Shown: positions 21,521 through 32,280, numbered from the stretch's first letter. The stretch is DNA of 64,000 bases from Lithodes maja (GCA_037953745.1 JBAKBP010000783.1:62001-126000); one strand, 5' to 3'. The notes: generated by a model not told the origin, from the letters alone. Translations and numbers: made by a program.

Positions 21521-21916
21521 ATAATTGGCCTCAAAATAACTAGAAAATATCAAATAAACATCACATTCTCAATATCAAACACTAAAATCGTCTAAGGGAG
21601 ATAAATACTTTGGCGCGGCGAGCGGCTAGGTGCGTCGTAGCCATGGCCGGGCCGACGCTTTCGTACGCGGGAAGAATTTACCGCATAAAAAAGCACTCGT
21701 CTTCCCACGCTCACCATTATGCAACCAGAGGGGCTAGAGACCTCTACTCAACGCCATTCGACAGAGGAAGGTTTGTGGAACATTATTCTTTTTTATTCAC
21801 AACATTACATGCCATATTCATTCAATTACAGAGTAGTTAACATAGGCCAAAAATCGTCAAAACCCCCGGTACAGCAGCACAGTCGCGAGCTATAGCCCCC
21901 GGGGCTGGAGGGTTAA

Positions 21917-22865
21917 TATGCCGTATGTTGAAGGAGGCGATACACAATGCATCCCTCAATTATCTGGTCAACTCAACTGAATTTTTGCAAATTCGGTCAT
22001 CCCACCCTACCAGGTTGCACCCGCCGGGTGATTAAAAGTTAACCCCATTTATTCCTATCCCCACTTCTTTGTAAAAGATCGCCGGGGAGGAAAAACAACA
22101 ACAGCTTAGTTTTTTATTGGCTTTGCAAAACCGAAAAAACTACAAACACGTGTCCGAATGAACACTGGGAGATGGGTACAGCCATCCCGCCGGGATTCAT
22201 AATGAGCCTGATACAGGCACCACAGAGACGCAGTCCTGGGGAGCCACAGACACCCACTCGCCGGGGAAACAAGCCTGTTTTTTAAACCACGCGTGGCTAA
22301 AACTCGGCAACCAGTCAGGTTTTTTCATGGTGTAACCGAGAAAAACCCGCCGAAAATAACCCACCCCGTCCAGATACCATCTGAACGCAACACAGGACCG
22401 AGGCGTAGCCAAAACACAACTAACGCCGGGCCCAACATAGTCCGTGGAATTAGCCAATACACAACTAACCCAGGACACATAAATAGTCCGTGGAATTAGC
22501 CAATACACAACTAAACCAGGACACACATGACACAGTAGTACATATTTAGAAAATATATCAATAACACTTGTACATGTGGTAAAGCTACGAGAGGCTGGCT
22601 AGGCCTAGGCAGACGGAAACAGAAACAAGTCGGAATATAAACAAAAAGCACTGAATTATATCACAACAGGAACCACCGCCAACACACCACTGTAGCAAAC
22701 ACTTCCGACAAAGGGAAGAACTGACTCGGGACCCAGAAAAAACTTCACTAAGTGAAGAAAAATACGCTGGGAACGTCAGCAAAAATAAGCTACCTCATCA
22801 GAAAGATAAAAGGAAGCAATAATATCGCGTAATGAAAGCCGCCTGCATCACAAAGCTAGCTAACA
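21917..22865 (-). other. DIRS-B2 5' leader
   Basis: Non-coding leader between the left ITR and Gag. It is alignable, inverted, with DIRS-B1 37870-38470 and 42870-43050; for example CCCGGCGGGATGGCT is shared near 22180 and 42875. It contains two copies of a unit reading GTCCGTGGAATTAGCCAATA at about 22440-22510. The 5' end of LINE copy C interrupts the equivalent place in DIRS-B1. Confidence 0.65.
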
Positions 22866-23420
22866 GTGAAAAAGTTCACAAGTCCACAACAGGACCACGA
22901 GGGTACATCCGAAATAGATGCCCCAAACACACGACCCAAAATACACTGCACTGCGGGCAACTAGCCCAGGACACTCCTGCTACGCATATCCTAACCTTAC
23001 TCGATACATCCCGGAGTAAACAAATGAGAAAAAACTCACTAGGGACGCAACAAATGCGGAACCAGCGGAGCGTGGGGAGACACGTCCGGGCAGGCTGAGC
23101 GCAGAGCAGAGAAGGAAGAATGACGCCTGAGTCAGCGTCTGGTCAAAGATCCACACAAGTACATCCACGATATTATGGAAAGCTTATTGAATAGTTATTC
23201 TTATTTTCTTTTTGTTTTTATTTTTTACAACGTTTTTTCGTAGTGAGAACCCAATTCATAATGACTGAAGCCATGAGTGAGGTCGCGTGCGCTCATGATG
23301 AAGGCTCCTCAAATTTTAAATGCTCTGCGCGGTAGATTCAAACTACGGCGGATGAGTGTTTGAAGAGGGTGCCTTATGTAATAGGCATGTTCGTCAATGA
23401 TGGAGGGGCCACTAATAAAT
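22866..23420 (-). repeat. Left end and ITR of DIRS-B2
   Basis: Inverse of 37300-37860 and same sense as 13518-14074. The inner part carries the hairpin ACGTTTTTTCGT-like segment also seen in the other DIRS-B ends. The outer end, TTAGTGGCCCCTCC, follows the ATTT core at 23417-23420. Confidence 0.85.
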
Positions 23421-23520
23421 AGTAGGTTTTCCTATTTGGTAGGTTGGGAGGTACGTCAAACCTCCCAATTTGTTAGTAGTCTTGGCAAATCCAACTTCAA
23501 GGCTGCGTAACAAATAGGAG
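23421..23520 (-). repeat. DIRS-A2 ICR remnant
   Basis: Matches 8976-9075 of DIRS-A1 (GTAGGTTTTCCTATTTGGTA, then TTAGTAGTCTTGGC on the plus strand). The outer part, beyond CTACTATTT on the minus strand, has been replaced by DIRS-B2. Confidence 0.85.
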
Positions 23521-23945
23521 GAGGACATCCAAGCCCATCATACCAAAAAAAAACAATGCATAAAACAAAATTATGAATGACAAAGAAACACAATTTAAAC
23601 AAGAGAGTTTAATAAAAGAGTGAAAAACTGAGGAGTAGCTAAAAAGAACAGTTTTAACACGTGCCCGTCATTCATAGTAATGCAAAAACATAGACTTGTC
23701 TTAAACCAAAAAAGTACTGTACCCAAAATCCCTTTTCTTCCAAAACCAACAAAAACATTGAACACAATATCAAAACACAATTTTCAATTTGGTAAAAACA
23801 CTTATGTACTGTATACATAATACATAATCCCAAACTTGCAATCAAGTGTTGCAAACCCGTACTCCCCCCCCCCCCCTTTTTCAAATAAAACAAAGTAAAA
23901 GAAAGAGGGACAAGGGGGGGAAGACCAGGTATTTTCGCCAGAGCT

Positions 23946-24800
23946 CTAGGAAACACGACTCCCGAGAGCTATCACCGGCCGAGGGGGTCGAACACTGGAC
24001 ATGGAGAGGTAGGAGGAGATGAAGGAATTGATAGAAGACCACAAAACCGCTGAGTCGATGTCAGGTAAGGATCGACTTTGCAGGAACCGGAAGGAGGCAG
24101 CAAAGGATCGCACATCGTGCGCAGAACCCCTACAAACAGGGTTACTGGCACGAATGGTCCGACAAATGTGGCGTCCTATCTGCACCTTCGAGAGCCTCCC
24201 ACCTGTCCGAGGAGACACCCACACAGCAGTACCCGAAGGCGGCGCCACAGACGCAACAGAGGAGTGCAAGGCTGACACCGGGCACAACACATGGCGAGTA
24301 TGCCCACGCTGTAAAGCCTGGACGGTGAAAGGCTGGAAAACGTGGGTCTCCCTCTCATTCGTGGCAACAAAATGAGGGGAGGGGGCTAACGTGACGACAT
24401 TCAAGGACGGGGAGAATCGCACGCATTCCTGGGACCGTGACAAGGCTGCTAGTGCAGACACCCTATCTCCAGTGGCCAGAGCGACAAGGAAGAGTGTACG
24501 CCCGAGCAACGGAACCGGTGTAAAGGCCCGTGTATACGTGTGTGAAGCCAGAAGGTCCAGAGCCCGCCCCAGAACCTACTGTGGAGGGATCTGGCGCGGA
24601 GGCGGTCGGTCCCGGAAGGCAGCCGTCATGAAGGAATCCAGCTCCTTCGGCGGAACGACCAGCCCAGTGACGGACTCAAAGACCTCCCAGACGGCAGACA
24701 AGTGGTTACGTTTAGCGTCGACTTGAAAGTGACGTGTACGGAAGAGGTGAAACAAGGAGTGTAGGACGAGGGAAGGAGAGCTAACTGTCTGGCGAGTGTC
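23946..24800 (-). CDS. DIRS-A2 tyrosine recombinase
   Basis: Recombinase expected to insert the circular DIRS intermediate by strand exchange at a short core. One continuous frame (24509-23946, 187 codons) holds the catalytic half: first Arg in ALATGDRVSALAALSR, then HDVR in SAHDVRSFAASFRFL, a Trp in AVLWSSINS and the probable nucleophile Tyr in FISSYLS. It ends in ALGSRVS and a stop. The N-terminal half (24800-24510, including SFMTAAFRDRPPPRQIPP) is readable but interrupted by a stop at about 24580. The fold assignment comes from these motifs and the DIRS context. The catalytic half looks intact; the whole protein probably is not. Confidence 0.75.
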
Positions 24801-24810
24801 CTGGATCCAC

Positions 24811-25450
24811 CTAGTAAAAGCCCTCTAGTGGGACCCGTAAGTCCCCCAAGTCGAAGTCGTCCAGGAAGTCAGTCAGGTCCCGTCCGTGGACTGGGAGCCA
24901 CCGTGCCTCATGAACATCCACGATGCGAAAGCCAACGAGGTCCGCAGGTCTCCAACCTGGCTCAAGTGGAAGCCGGAGACAGGTAGAGGGACCGGACTCG
25001 GGCACCACCGCGTCAACTGGGCGTACCAAGCCTGTGCCGGCCACAGAGGTGCGATTAGCCAGACTCTGCCGCGGTACAGCCGCAGCCTCGCGAGGACTTT
25101 GCACATCAACAGTGCGTCTGGTGGCGGAAATATGTATATCGACTGCCACCTGTTCCAGTCTACCATGAAAGCGTCCGGACCCCCCTCCGGAGTGCGAGGC
25201 CGGAGGGATAGGTACTGAGGCAACTTGTGCGTCTCCTTCGATGCGAACAAGTCGACCTCCGGAACATCCCAGGAAGCCGCGAGGTCGTCGAACACAGTCT
25301 GTTGCATTGCCCAGTCTACAAGAATGCCCTGTCCTCTCGACAGGGCGTCCGCCTACAGGTTGGCAGTCCCGGGCAGGTAGGAGGCATGCAGGGAGAAGGT
25401 GTGTCGGTCCGCGAGGAAGAACAACTTCACCGAGATCCCCAACAGAGTAG
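24811..25450 (-). pseudogene. DIRS-A2 end of RNase H and Pro-rich domain before recombinase
   Basis: Reading from 25450 down: SLHASYLPGTANL, a stop, then ADALSRG (end of RNase H; the stop replaces the Trp of the usual WADALSR). Next comes EVDLFASKETHKLPQYLS, DAFMVDWNRWQSIYIFPPPD and LIAPLWPAQAWYAQLTRW. After a frame change comes FRIVDVHEARWLPVHGRD. In DIRS-like elements this block has been compared with Dam-type methyltransferases. I see the FPPPD motif but cannot confirm the fold. The block also occurs in DIRS-B, -C and -D. Confidence 0.6.
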
Positions 25451-25489
25451 GTAGATTGGAAGCCAAAGCGTCACATCTTTCCTTTGCCC

Positions 25490-25733
25490 CTCAACTTTCT
25501 CTTCATAATTGCTGAGGGGCACAGGGCCCTGGGTGGGGCTTTGGTTTCCCGGGCGTTTCCGCACCCTCCTCAGCTCCCCGCCATGGAGTGGCTTCGGTCA
25601 CCCAGGCTTTATTGTGGTCGGCAGGGAGGGTTCTGTGGGGGCGCTCGGTTACGGCCTTGGCCTTGCTCGGGGCCTTGGGGCTGTTCGGCCAGGCAGCTTG
25701 GGGAAAAACAACAACAACAACAACAGAGTCAAT
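25490..25733 (+). mobile_element. LINE-G 3' end fragment inside DIRS-A2
   Basis: The plus strand encodes a remnant ending in LGLFGQAAWGK followed by an ACA-type repeat at about 25709-25727, the same end as LINE-G at 8400-8515. It splits the DIRS-A2 RNase H: TAVHCIQKQG lies on one side and SNLPTLLGISVKLFFLA on the other. Only about 240 bp were inserted, a typical 5'-truncated copy. Confidence 0.75.
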
Positions 25734-27060
25734 GACCCGGAGGACCCTGCTTTTGGATACAGTGGACAGCTGTCTGACTGTCCATCCCAAAGGCCACCGA
25801 CTTTCCCCGAAGGGCCAGCGCGTGGTCCCTCAGAAAGAACAAAGGAACCAACAATTCTAGGGCATGTATGTGTAGGTGTGTGTGTCCCACCCATCTGCCG
25901 TGATGTTGATGTCCCAGGTTTGATTGGTAACCCCACCCTACCTCGCTCGACGCATCTGTGTCTACCCAGAACGTCGCCGGGGGGGGCGGTCCAGGGCACA
26001 GCCGCAGAGAGCGTGCCCCGAGCAACCTAGTGTCCGAAGTGTTTGCGAATGGTACGCGGGAGCGGCAGGAGCCGATCCATAGGGGTCAACGGAAACACCT
26101 CGGTGCCCATGAGGAGTAGGCGGCGTAGCCTGAGTCTCCCTAAGGGAATGGTCAGAGCGGCCCAATTCAGCGAACCCACGAACGAGTCCCAGAGCCTCCC
26201 CGGGCGGGAGACCGAGTGCAACACGGCGAAGACCTTCCGTCGAAGGTTCACCGCGTTTGGCAGACTCTGGGTCACCGTAGCGCTGGTCAAATGCCATCCG
26301 AGACCGACCCACGGTACGACACGCGACGGGGTCAAGCGTGACTGGGGAACATCGATGGTGAACCCTAACTGTGTGACGTGGTGAACGACTGTGAGAGTGT
26401 CGTGTACGCACAGTTCTAGGGCGCCGGAAACTATCAACCAATCGGCCAAGTAAAACAGGAGCTGGAGCCCGCTCCTGAGGAGAGGATCCAGAGCCTGCTC
26501 CACCAGTTTGGAGAAGATCCGCGGCGCGATGTGGAGACCGAAGGGAAGTCTGTCGAACAGGAACACACGATCGGAAGTCTGAACGGCCAAGAATCGCTGG
26601 AATCGAGGACGGAGAGGAACGAGCCAAGACGCATCCTTGAGGCCCAGCGACACTACCCACGACAGAGGGCGCAGGGCCAGGCGTACCTGGGGTACCGGCA
26701 GCATACGAAACCGTGTGTGCACGATGTGCCCGTTGAGGGCCGACAGATCCACCACCGGTCGCATCGCGTCGCAGTTCTTCGTCGGTACCAGAAATACACG
26801 GGAGAGGAAAACCGGGTGACCGGCGTACACCCCCTTGACGATTCCCTGCTCGTGCATGGATGTGAACACGTTGGCACCTCGGAAGAGATGGGCCGGCGTC
26901 GGTGACGAGAGCGGAGTGGGGGTCTGGACTTCCATCTCCAGGTTAGACCCCTCCGCGCAATCTGCCGCCCCCACGTCCCTCGCGGCCATCGAGGGGCGCA
27001 AGGGCGAAAACAACCTGTGGGAGCTCCTGAGAGGAGGGGAGCGACCCGGGCGGCTAGGCG
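25734..27060 (-). pseudogene. DIRS-A2 reverse transcriptase/RNase H
   Basis: RT motifs in order: LVPTKNCDAMRPVVDLSALN, VSLGLKDASWLVPL, FDRLPFGLHIAPRIFSKLVE, and the catalytic box as FYLADW at about 26439-26456. The box is normally YLDD; here the first Asp of the pair is Ala, and the motif A Asp (usual DLKDA) is Gly. Both changes should kill polymerisation. RNase H follows in another frame (frameshift near 26020) with WVDTDAS, LELLVPLFFLRDHA and FGMDSQTAV. The frame then hits the LINE-G insertion. Confidence 0.8.
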
Positions 27061-27162
27061 AGAAGGAGAACAGGTGACCGACCCGGAGAACCTACACATT
27101 GTTTTGACGTGGAGGTACCCCCGGTATGGTCCTTGCGGTCATGAGCGCCACGTTGACCTCCT

Positions 27163-29527
27163 CTACCCCCCCCCCCCCCAACTTCGTCGAAAAGGGCGGG
27201 CCACCCCAACCCCTGTCCGTCGCGGGTCTGACCCCGTCGAAGGGCAGCCGGAAGTGGAAGGCTGGCCAGCCCCGACACGGCGGGGATGAAAGGGGGCAAG
27301 AACAGAAGTGCGAGGCGGAACCGACGCACTGGCCTGCAACGTCCCTGTCCTGCGCCCGTGCACGGCGGCAGCACTTGCAGCAGCACCCCGAAGAGGACCG
27401 TCAGAAGGACGGGACTGAGAAGACCCTGCTCGCGACACAGCGCGTCGTTGCGTATCATAAGCAGGGTCCGCCGACAGAGAAGCGTAGCGTTCCCAAGCAT
27501 CCTGCGCAAAAAGCCCCGACGTATATAGCGCAGAGTACAACAAACCCTGACGAATATCCAAGGGGGCTGTCCGGCAGAACGAGGACCGTACCGTCTGGCG
27601 TTGCCGAGTTGCCACGCACAAAACCGTCTTCAGCTCGGGAACCAAAGACACCGCGAGCCGAAGGTGGATCCGCCGAACGCGGTCCAAACCTTCGCGAAGA
27701 TCGCCTGGCGCAGACTCCTCGATTAGCCGCAGTTGGTGAACAGATGTCTGGAGGGAACCGAAAAGACAAGATAATAAGTTCGGCACCCACCGTCGCAAGG
27801 GAAAATCCTTGTCGACAGAGGACTTATCTGGGTGAGAGAAGAACGGGGTAGCAATAGAACAAAGTTCAAGAACGGGCGCGCTTATCCAGGACCAGAACGT
27901 GCCGTCCAACCCGCCGACAGACACAAGAGGAGGCAAAAGCAGTGATGACTCCGGGGGAGGGACTGAAGGAGAGCCGTCGACGGATCGGTTGGCGAAGGCG
28001 AAGGCCTCGGCAAACCAGGCCCCCAATGGGAGAGGGTGATCGAGCATGATGGCCAAGCCAGGCGTACCGTCGTCGCACAAACCTGTCCTATAGGAGGACA
28101 GTCCCGTCAACACAGCCAGGGACTAAACATCCTGAAGGATGTCCCGGCGGCTGAAGTCTGACCAGAGCGTAGGCCTGCAGAAGGGAGGGGGACCGTAGCA
28201 GGGGTAGGTAGGGTGAGGCGCTGAGGGTGTGTCACCGCCAAGAAGCGCGATAAGAGGGAGTCTTGCATTGACTCCAAGCGCCCGTCGATGCGTGACACAA
28301 CCCTCCCCTGCATAGCCGACAATCGATCCGAGAGAGGCGACCCCCCCCCCAAGATTGGTCGGCCCGCAGGGGCGAGCGTGAGCGGGAGCGAGACCCACGA
28401 CACGAACCAGCAGCGTCGCGGCCCAAGGAAGGCGAGCGACGACGGTTGTGTCGCCGCTGAGGGACTCGTCCCCGATCACGAACGCCCGAGGGGGAAACAG
28501 CACCATCCCCCTCTTCCAGCGACACGTCAGCCCCTGAGAAAGGGGACCCCGAAACCTCGCTAGACCTCACCGAGCCAAGAGGAGGGGTACCCCCCTGGCG
28601 AGACGGTAAGTGAAGGTCAGGGAGAGAAGAAGGAGGAGGAGCAGGACGACGGGAGTGGGAAGGCTGGCCGGGTGAAAGGAGGTCAGAAGGAGCCGCGGGG
28701 GGAAACAGAGCAAGGATCCCCGGGGCTGAGATAACAGGGCGGCCCGACACCGAGGCGGAGGAGGGAGGGACCACCACCGTGGGACGAGACCGTGAAGGAA
28801 GAATAGGCACTGAAGCAGGTGAAGTAGGAGGAGGAGAAGCAACTACATCCTGGCGGACCCTCCTGGACAGTGTAGGAGGAGGGAGCAGAGGGCCAGCTAC
28901 AGCATGAACACCCGCGCGCGGAGAGGACATCGTAAGAGGAAGTCGTCTGGGCTGGGGAAGCGGGCGGAAGGGAGTAGAGCCCCTATCCGTAGAGGCCAGG
29001 GGAGGGCGCACAGGGGCAGAGCCGCTAACCCCGGCCTCAGGGCGAGAACCATGACGAGGGCGACGGGCGGCGGCAAGGCGATCAGGAGGACGACGAGTGG
29101 CAGTAGAGGACGGGCGATGAGGCGAGCGAGAGCGTAGACGGACCTGGGGATCCCCTCGATGATGTGACGACCGGCTGTGGGACCCAGGGGAGAGGGCCCG
29201 AGCAGGGAGAGGGCCAGGTGAACGGCCTGCAGTCGGGTCAGGGATACCCAGGGCGACGCGGATCCGGTCGTCAACAAAGGCCGGGGAACGGTGGCCCACA
29301 GTCCTAATGTGGTGGGAGACTATCGCCCACACCGACTGAAGGGAAGCAGAGGCCACTGCCGCTGCTGAGGAACCAGGGCTATGGTTCACCACATCCACCA
29401 GGGCCATACACGGGCCACACAGAGCAGGGAGGTAGGCCGTAGAGGACACACATTGCGAGGGGCGCAAGCAGGACTTGTGGCTCTCCAAGCACGGGGAGCT
29501 ACAACCATGGCGAAAGCAAGGCATCCT
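27163..29527 (-). pseudogene. DIRS-A2 Gag-like region, frameshifted
   Basis: The probable start is MPCFRHGCSSPCLESHKS at 29527. A Cys-rich N-terminus (CLRPSQCV, CGPC) is followed by an Arg/Ser/Pro-rich middle, then IDGRLESMQDSLLSRFL in a second frame and MLDHPLPLGAWFAEAFAFA to the end in a third. One frame change coincides with a C homopolymer at 28341-28350 and another lies near 28110. The overall plan is like the DIRS-B Gag, but I see little direct sequence similarity apart from the Cys-rich start. Confidence 0.6.
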
Positions 29528-30938
29528 ACCTGCACTGGAAGAACACACACCATAATCAGCACGTCGACGGAGTAAGTGTAGAGAATGTCCAATAAGAACC
29601 AGGGAATGAGCATGGGGAAACAGGAACACACATGCAAACCGGTATCCGTACTCACCCTAAACCGGGAGCACAGAGGTAGGTGAGTAGGGCGGGCGAGGTG
29701 GAAGAGCACTAGCAGAACCTGCAAAGATGGAGAAAGTGTTAACCACCACTGAACATCTTACATGCAGGGCCTATAACACCAGTAAAGTGCACACACCAAT
29801 ATAATTTCAGGCAACAAGATGACCTAAAAAAGGTCAACAGTGAAAACCAACTATTTCCGCAAATTTGTGGGCCTATTGAGGCATAACCGTACCGACACAA
29901 CCCTCCCGCAAATTTGCGGGACCCCCCAGCGATCTCCGCAAATTTGCGGGACCGGCCGAGATGGTCCGGCGCCGAAAAAGCGAGAGGAGCGTCTAGGGAA
30001 TACCAAAAGAGGCCACAAAAATGCGTCATCTCATTAAGAACTCCAAGCGTGGATGGCCATCAAGCTGAGCAGTGTTTTCCTTGATACATAATCCTAACTC
30101 AACCGGTAAAGGGAGAGGCAAGGAAGACACACCAGGGGAGAGGAGGCACATCCCCCAGGAACCACCCAACCCACAGAGAGAGAGCAAAGCCCATGAGGAG
30201 AAGTGGCAGGAAGGGTGGCTTAGCACAAACAGGGGCCCCCCTGGGGTACCCCTGGATTGGGCAAAAGATGATGAAAGGATGGAGGTGAAACAGGAAGGAA
30301 AACAAAAACCAGTAAACGAAACTGGGGAGAAAAAGGGAGGCCTAGCCGTGAGCAGAGAATGTGTCAGGGGCGAAAAAACCCTGTGGTGTGAAGTAGGGGC
30401 CCCCCTGGGGTACCCCTGGAATATCACGAACCACCTGTCGCCCAGGCCAGACCCTTGAGACACAGTGAAGGCTCGAAAGGGGGAACTCGGGAATAACGCT
30501 ATAATGCGACCGACACAAACTCTACAAACAGCACCGCCACCATCGAAATCTCAGATTGTTTACCAAACGTTACACCTCAGGCTATGAAAAAATGAAAACT
30601 CATAGGGGCATAGCAATTCCTGAATGAGAAAACTAGCTAGGCTAAAATAAGCTAAAAGCTAAACTATGCCCAGACTAACAGGAAAAGAATATGAAAAGAG
30701 AAAGTATGAAAAACATACACGAGGAACGCCAGGCGCCCCCGTACCTTCGGTAGGCTATTTCCACACGCGTCTCCATTTGACACACTTAGGAGCCCATTTA
30801 CGTGTGCCCTAGATCACGTAACATCTGTCTAACAAAAAAGAAGGCCAGATAAGCCGAAACGAACCTAAACAGGGTGAATTGAAAGGAGCACAACAAAAGC
30901 GGACTCAAGCAATGGAGGCGCGTGAAAAAATTATAACA
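29528..30938 (-). other. DIRS-A2 5' leader
   Basis: Non-coding. Holds three palindromes (29858-29952) and a duplicated block at 30228-30254 and 30396-30422 containing GGCCCCCCTGGGGTACCCC. I recognise no gene. Confidence 0.55.
29858..29952. repeat. Three CCGCAAATTTGCGG palindromes
   Basis: Palindromes centred on AATT lie at about 29858 (one mismatch), 29912 and 29936. They could be protein-binding sites in the leader. Confidence 0.8.
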
Positions 30939-31233
30939 AGAGAGGGTCGCTCATGCGCACGTTCGACAGGGATCTGCACATGACGGAACACGGGATGGGC
31001 CTTAAGCGGTAACTAAGGTAAGCCCCTTTTTCTTCACTTCTATGCTTTTTTCACCTTCGGTGGTAGTTTTGGTTAATGTACAACGTCTCCTAGAGCAAGA
31101 TAAGGAGTAGACTCTAGACGTTTGCTTTTTTAACCGCGGTTGGAATGACGACATAGCAGTCAAAATAGATAAGTTGTCATTGCAATTAGGTTAATAGCCT
31201 TGACGTTGGATTTGCCAAGACTACTAACAAATT
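30939..31233 (-). repeat. Left ITR of DIRS-A2
   Basis: Inverted copy of about 8582-8880. The outer end on the minus strand reads AATTTGTTAGTAGTCTTGGC, with the core AATTT at 31229-31233. It ends just before GAGAGGGTCGCTC, where similarity to DIRS-A1 stops. Confidence 0.85.
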
Positions 31234-31384
31234 AGTTGTTTATAAGAACCCTTATCTATATTTAGAACAAAATCTACTACCCACCTTACGAAAAACGGCA
31301 ACGTGATATTGATAAGCTTCATACATTATGGGTTTTATCGTAATATTAATAAATGATAACATTGTAGCCTACTGTAGCGAATGC

Positions 31385-31805
31385 TAGACTACTCGGCCCA
31401 CGGGACAGCTCGGCCCACGGCGAGACAGCTCGGCCCAGTAAAACCGAGACAGCTCGGCCCAGTGTTAATTGCGAGACAAATCGGCCTTTCACAACCCTTA
31501 TTTTCTTCGACAACATAAAAATTATATAGATGGCTATATTGATCATTTTGGAATCACTATGTCCCTATCTATTTATGTATCTATCTTTTCGTTTCATCAA
31601 ACAAGTGACAATTCATTAACTTTTATTTCTCGTATTGATCACTTTGGAATCACTGTCCCTATCTAACCTAACCATAGCATAACATGAGGCCGAGTTGTCT
31701 CAAATAATGGGCCGAGCTGTCTCGCCGTCGTGGCCGAGTTGTCCAAAAGTGGGCCGAGCTGTCCGAGCCGAGTTGTCCCATGGGCCGAGTCGTCCAGTCA
31801 CCACT
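31385..31805. mobile_element. MITE with repeated GACAGCTCGGCCCA motif
   Basis: The left arm (31385-31487) has five copies of ACAGCTCGGCC-like motifs and the right arm (31690-31800) has six in inverse orientation. The outer ends pair as ACTACTCGGCCCACGGGACA and its inverse. The centre is A/T-rich, with a direct repeat of TTGATCAYTTTGGAATCACT at about 31538 and 31635. No coding frame. Confidence 0.65.
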
Positions 31806-32280
31806 GTAGCCTACAGTACACCACTGTGAACACCATGTGATTGGAAGCAACAGAGCTAATGTTTCATTGCATACTGCATTATATTTTTCTATTAAACTGT
31901 TTAAATATAGTCCTACCCGGGTATTAGTTAATTCCAAGCGTGAACTACCTGTAGCCATAACTGCTAGTATGTGTTAATCTTAATATCTACCATATAAACA
32001 AAAATAAAAAAGTATGCCTAGGCACATTTTAATATTATAGAATAAAGCAAACACAGCCTATGAATGATAGCATTGATTAAATTAGCTATAATGATATATA
32101 ATATTCAAACTAATGCTAACTTTATTAACCAATTAAATAATCATCAATAGTATAATAATTATACAATATTAACCAACCTATTATCAACTCTGCTTATATT
32201 AACCCTCAATATGCAAGTGAAAATATACTAAGAACAACAATAAAAATATATATTATAAAAAAAAAAAAAAAAAAAAAAAC
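31806..32280. other. A/T-rich non-coding stretch
   Basis: Contains AATATTA/TATAAT-rich sequence and ends in a poly(A) run at about 32256-32279. No gene seen. Confidence 0.5.

Larger units (their letters stand above)
17625..21916 (+). mobile_element. piggyBac transposon with TTAA target duplications
   Basis: TTAA lies at 17625-17628 and 21913-21916. The ends are CCCCTCCAACC on the left and, on the complementary strand, CCCTCCAGCCCCGG on the right, so the inverted repeats are short and imperfect. The inside holds one long unbroken transposase frame, a 177-bp tandem repeat and about 400 bp of subterminal DNA. It interrupts the leader of DIRS-B2. The complete ends plus an open transposase make this the best candidate for a still-mobile element in the window. 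Confidence 0.92.
14075..23420 (-). mobile_element. DIRS-B2: left end to start of RT, with piggyBac inside
   Basis: A minus-strand DIRS-B copy that runs from its left ITR (23420 downwards) through a long 5' leader, a piggyBac insertion (17625-21916), Gag (16901-14442) and the first about 170 bp of RT. It is cut at 14074 where DIRS-B3 begins. At its other end the left ITR abuts DIRS-A2 at an ATTT core (23417-23420). Its right half, with RNase H, recombinase, ICR and right ITR, is missing. Confidence 0.8.
23421..31233 (-). mobile_element. DIRS-A copy 2 (nearly full length, right ITR lost)
   Basis: Order on the minus strand: left ITR (31233-30939), leader, Gag (29527-27163), RT/RNase H (27060-25300), Pro-rich domain, recombinase (to 23946) and ICR remnant (23520-23421). 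The element stops in the middle of the ICR, at the ATTT where DIRS-B2 begins. A LINE-G tail is inserted in RNase H (25490-25733). Frameshifts and catalytic-residue losses show that it is dead as an autonomous element. Confidence 0.85.

Noticed and set aside
28567..28842. Leu-rich membrane protein on the minus strand
   Set aside because: Out-of-phase translation of the low-complexity DIRS-A Gag region.
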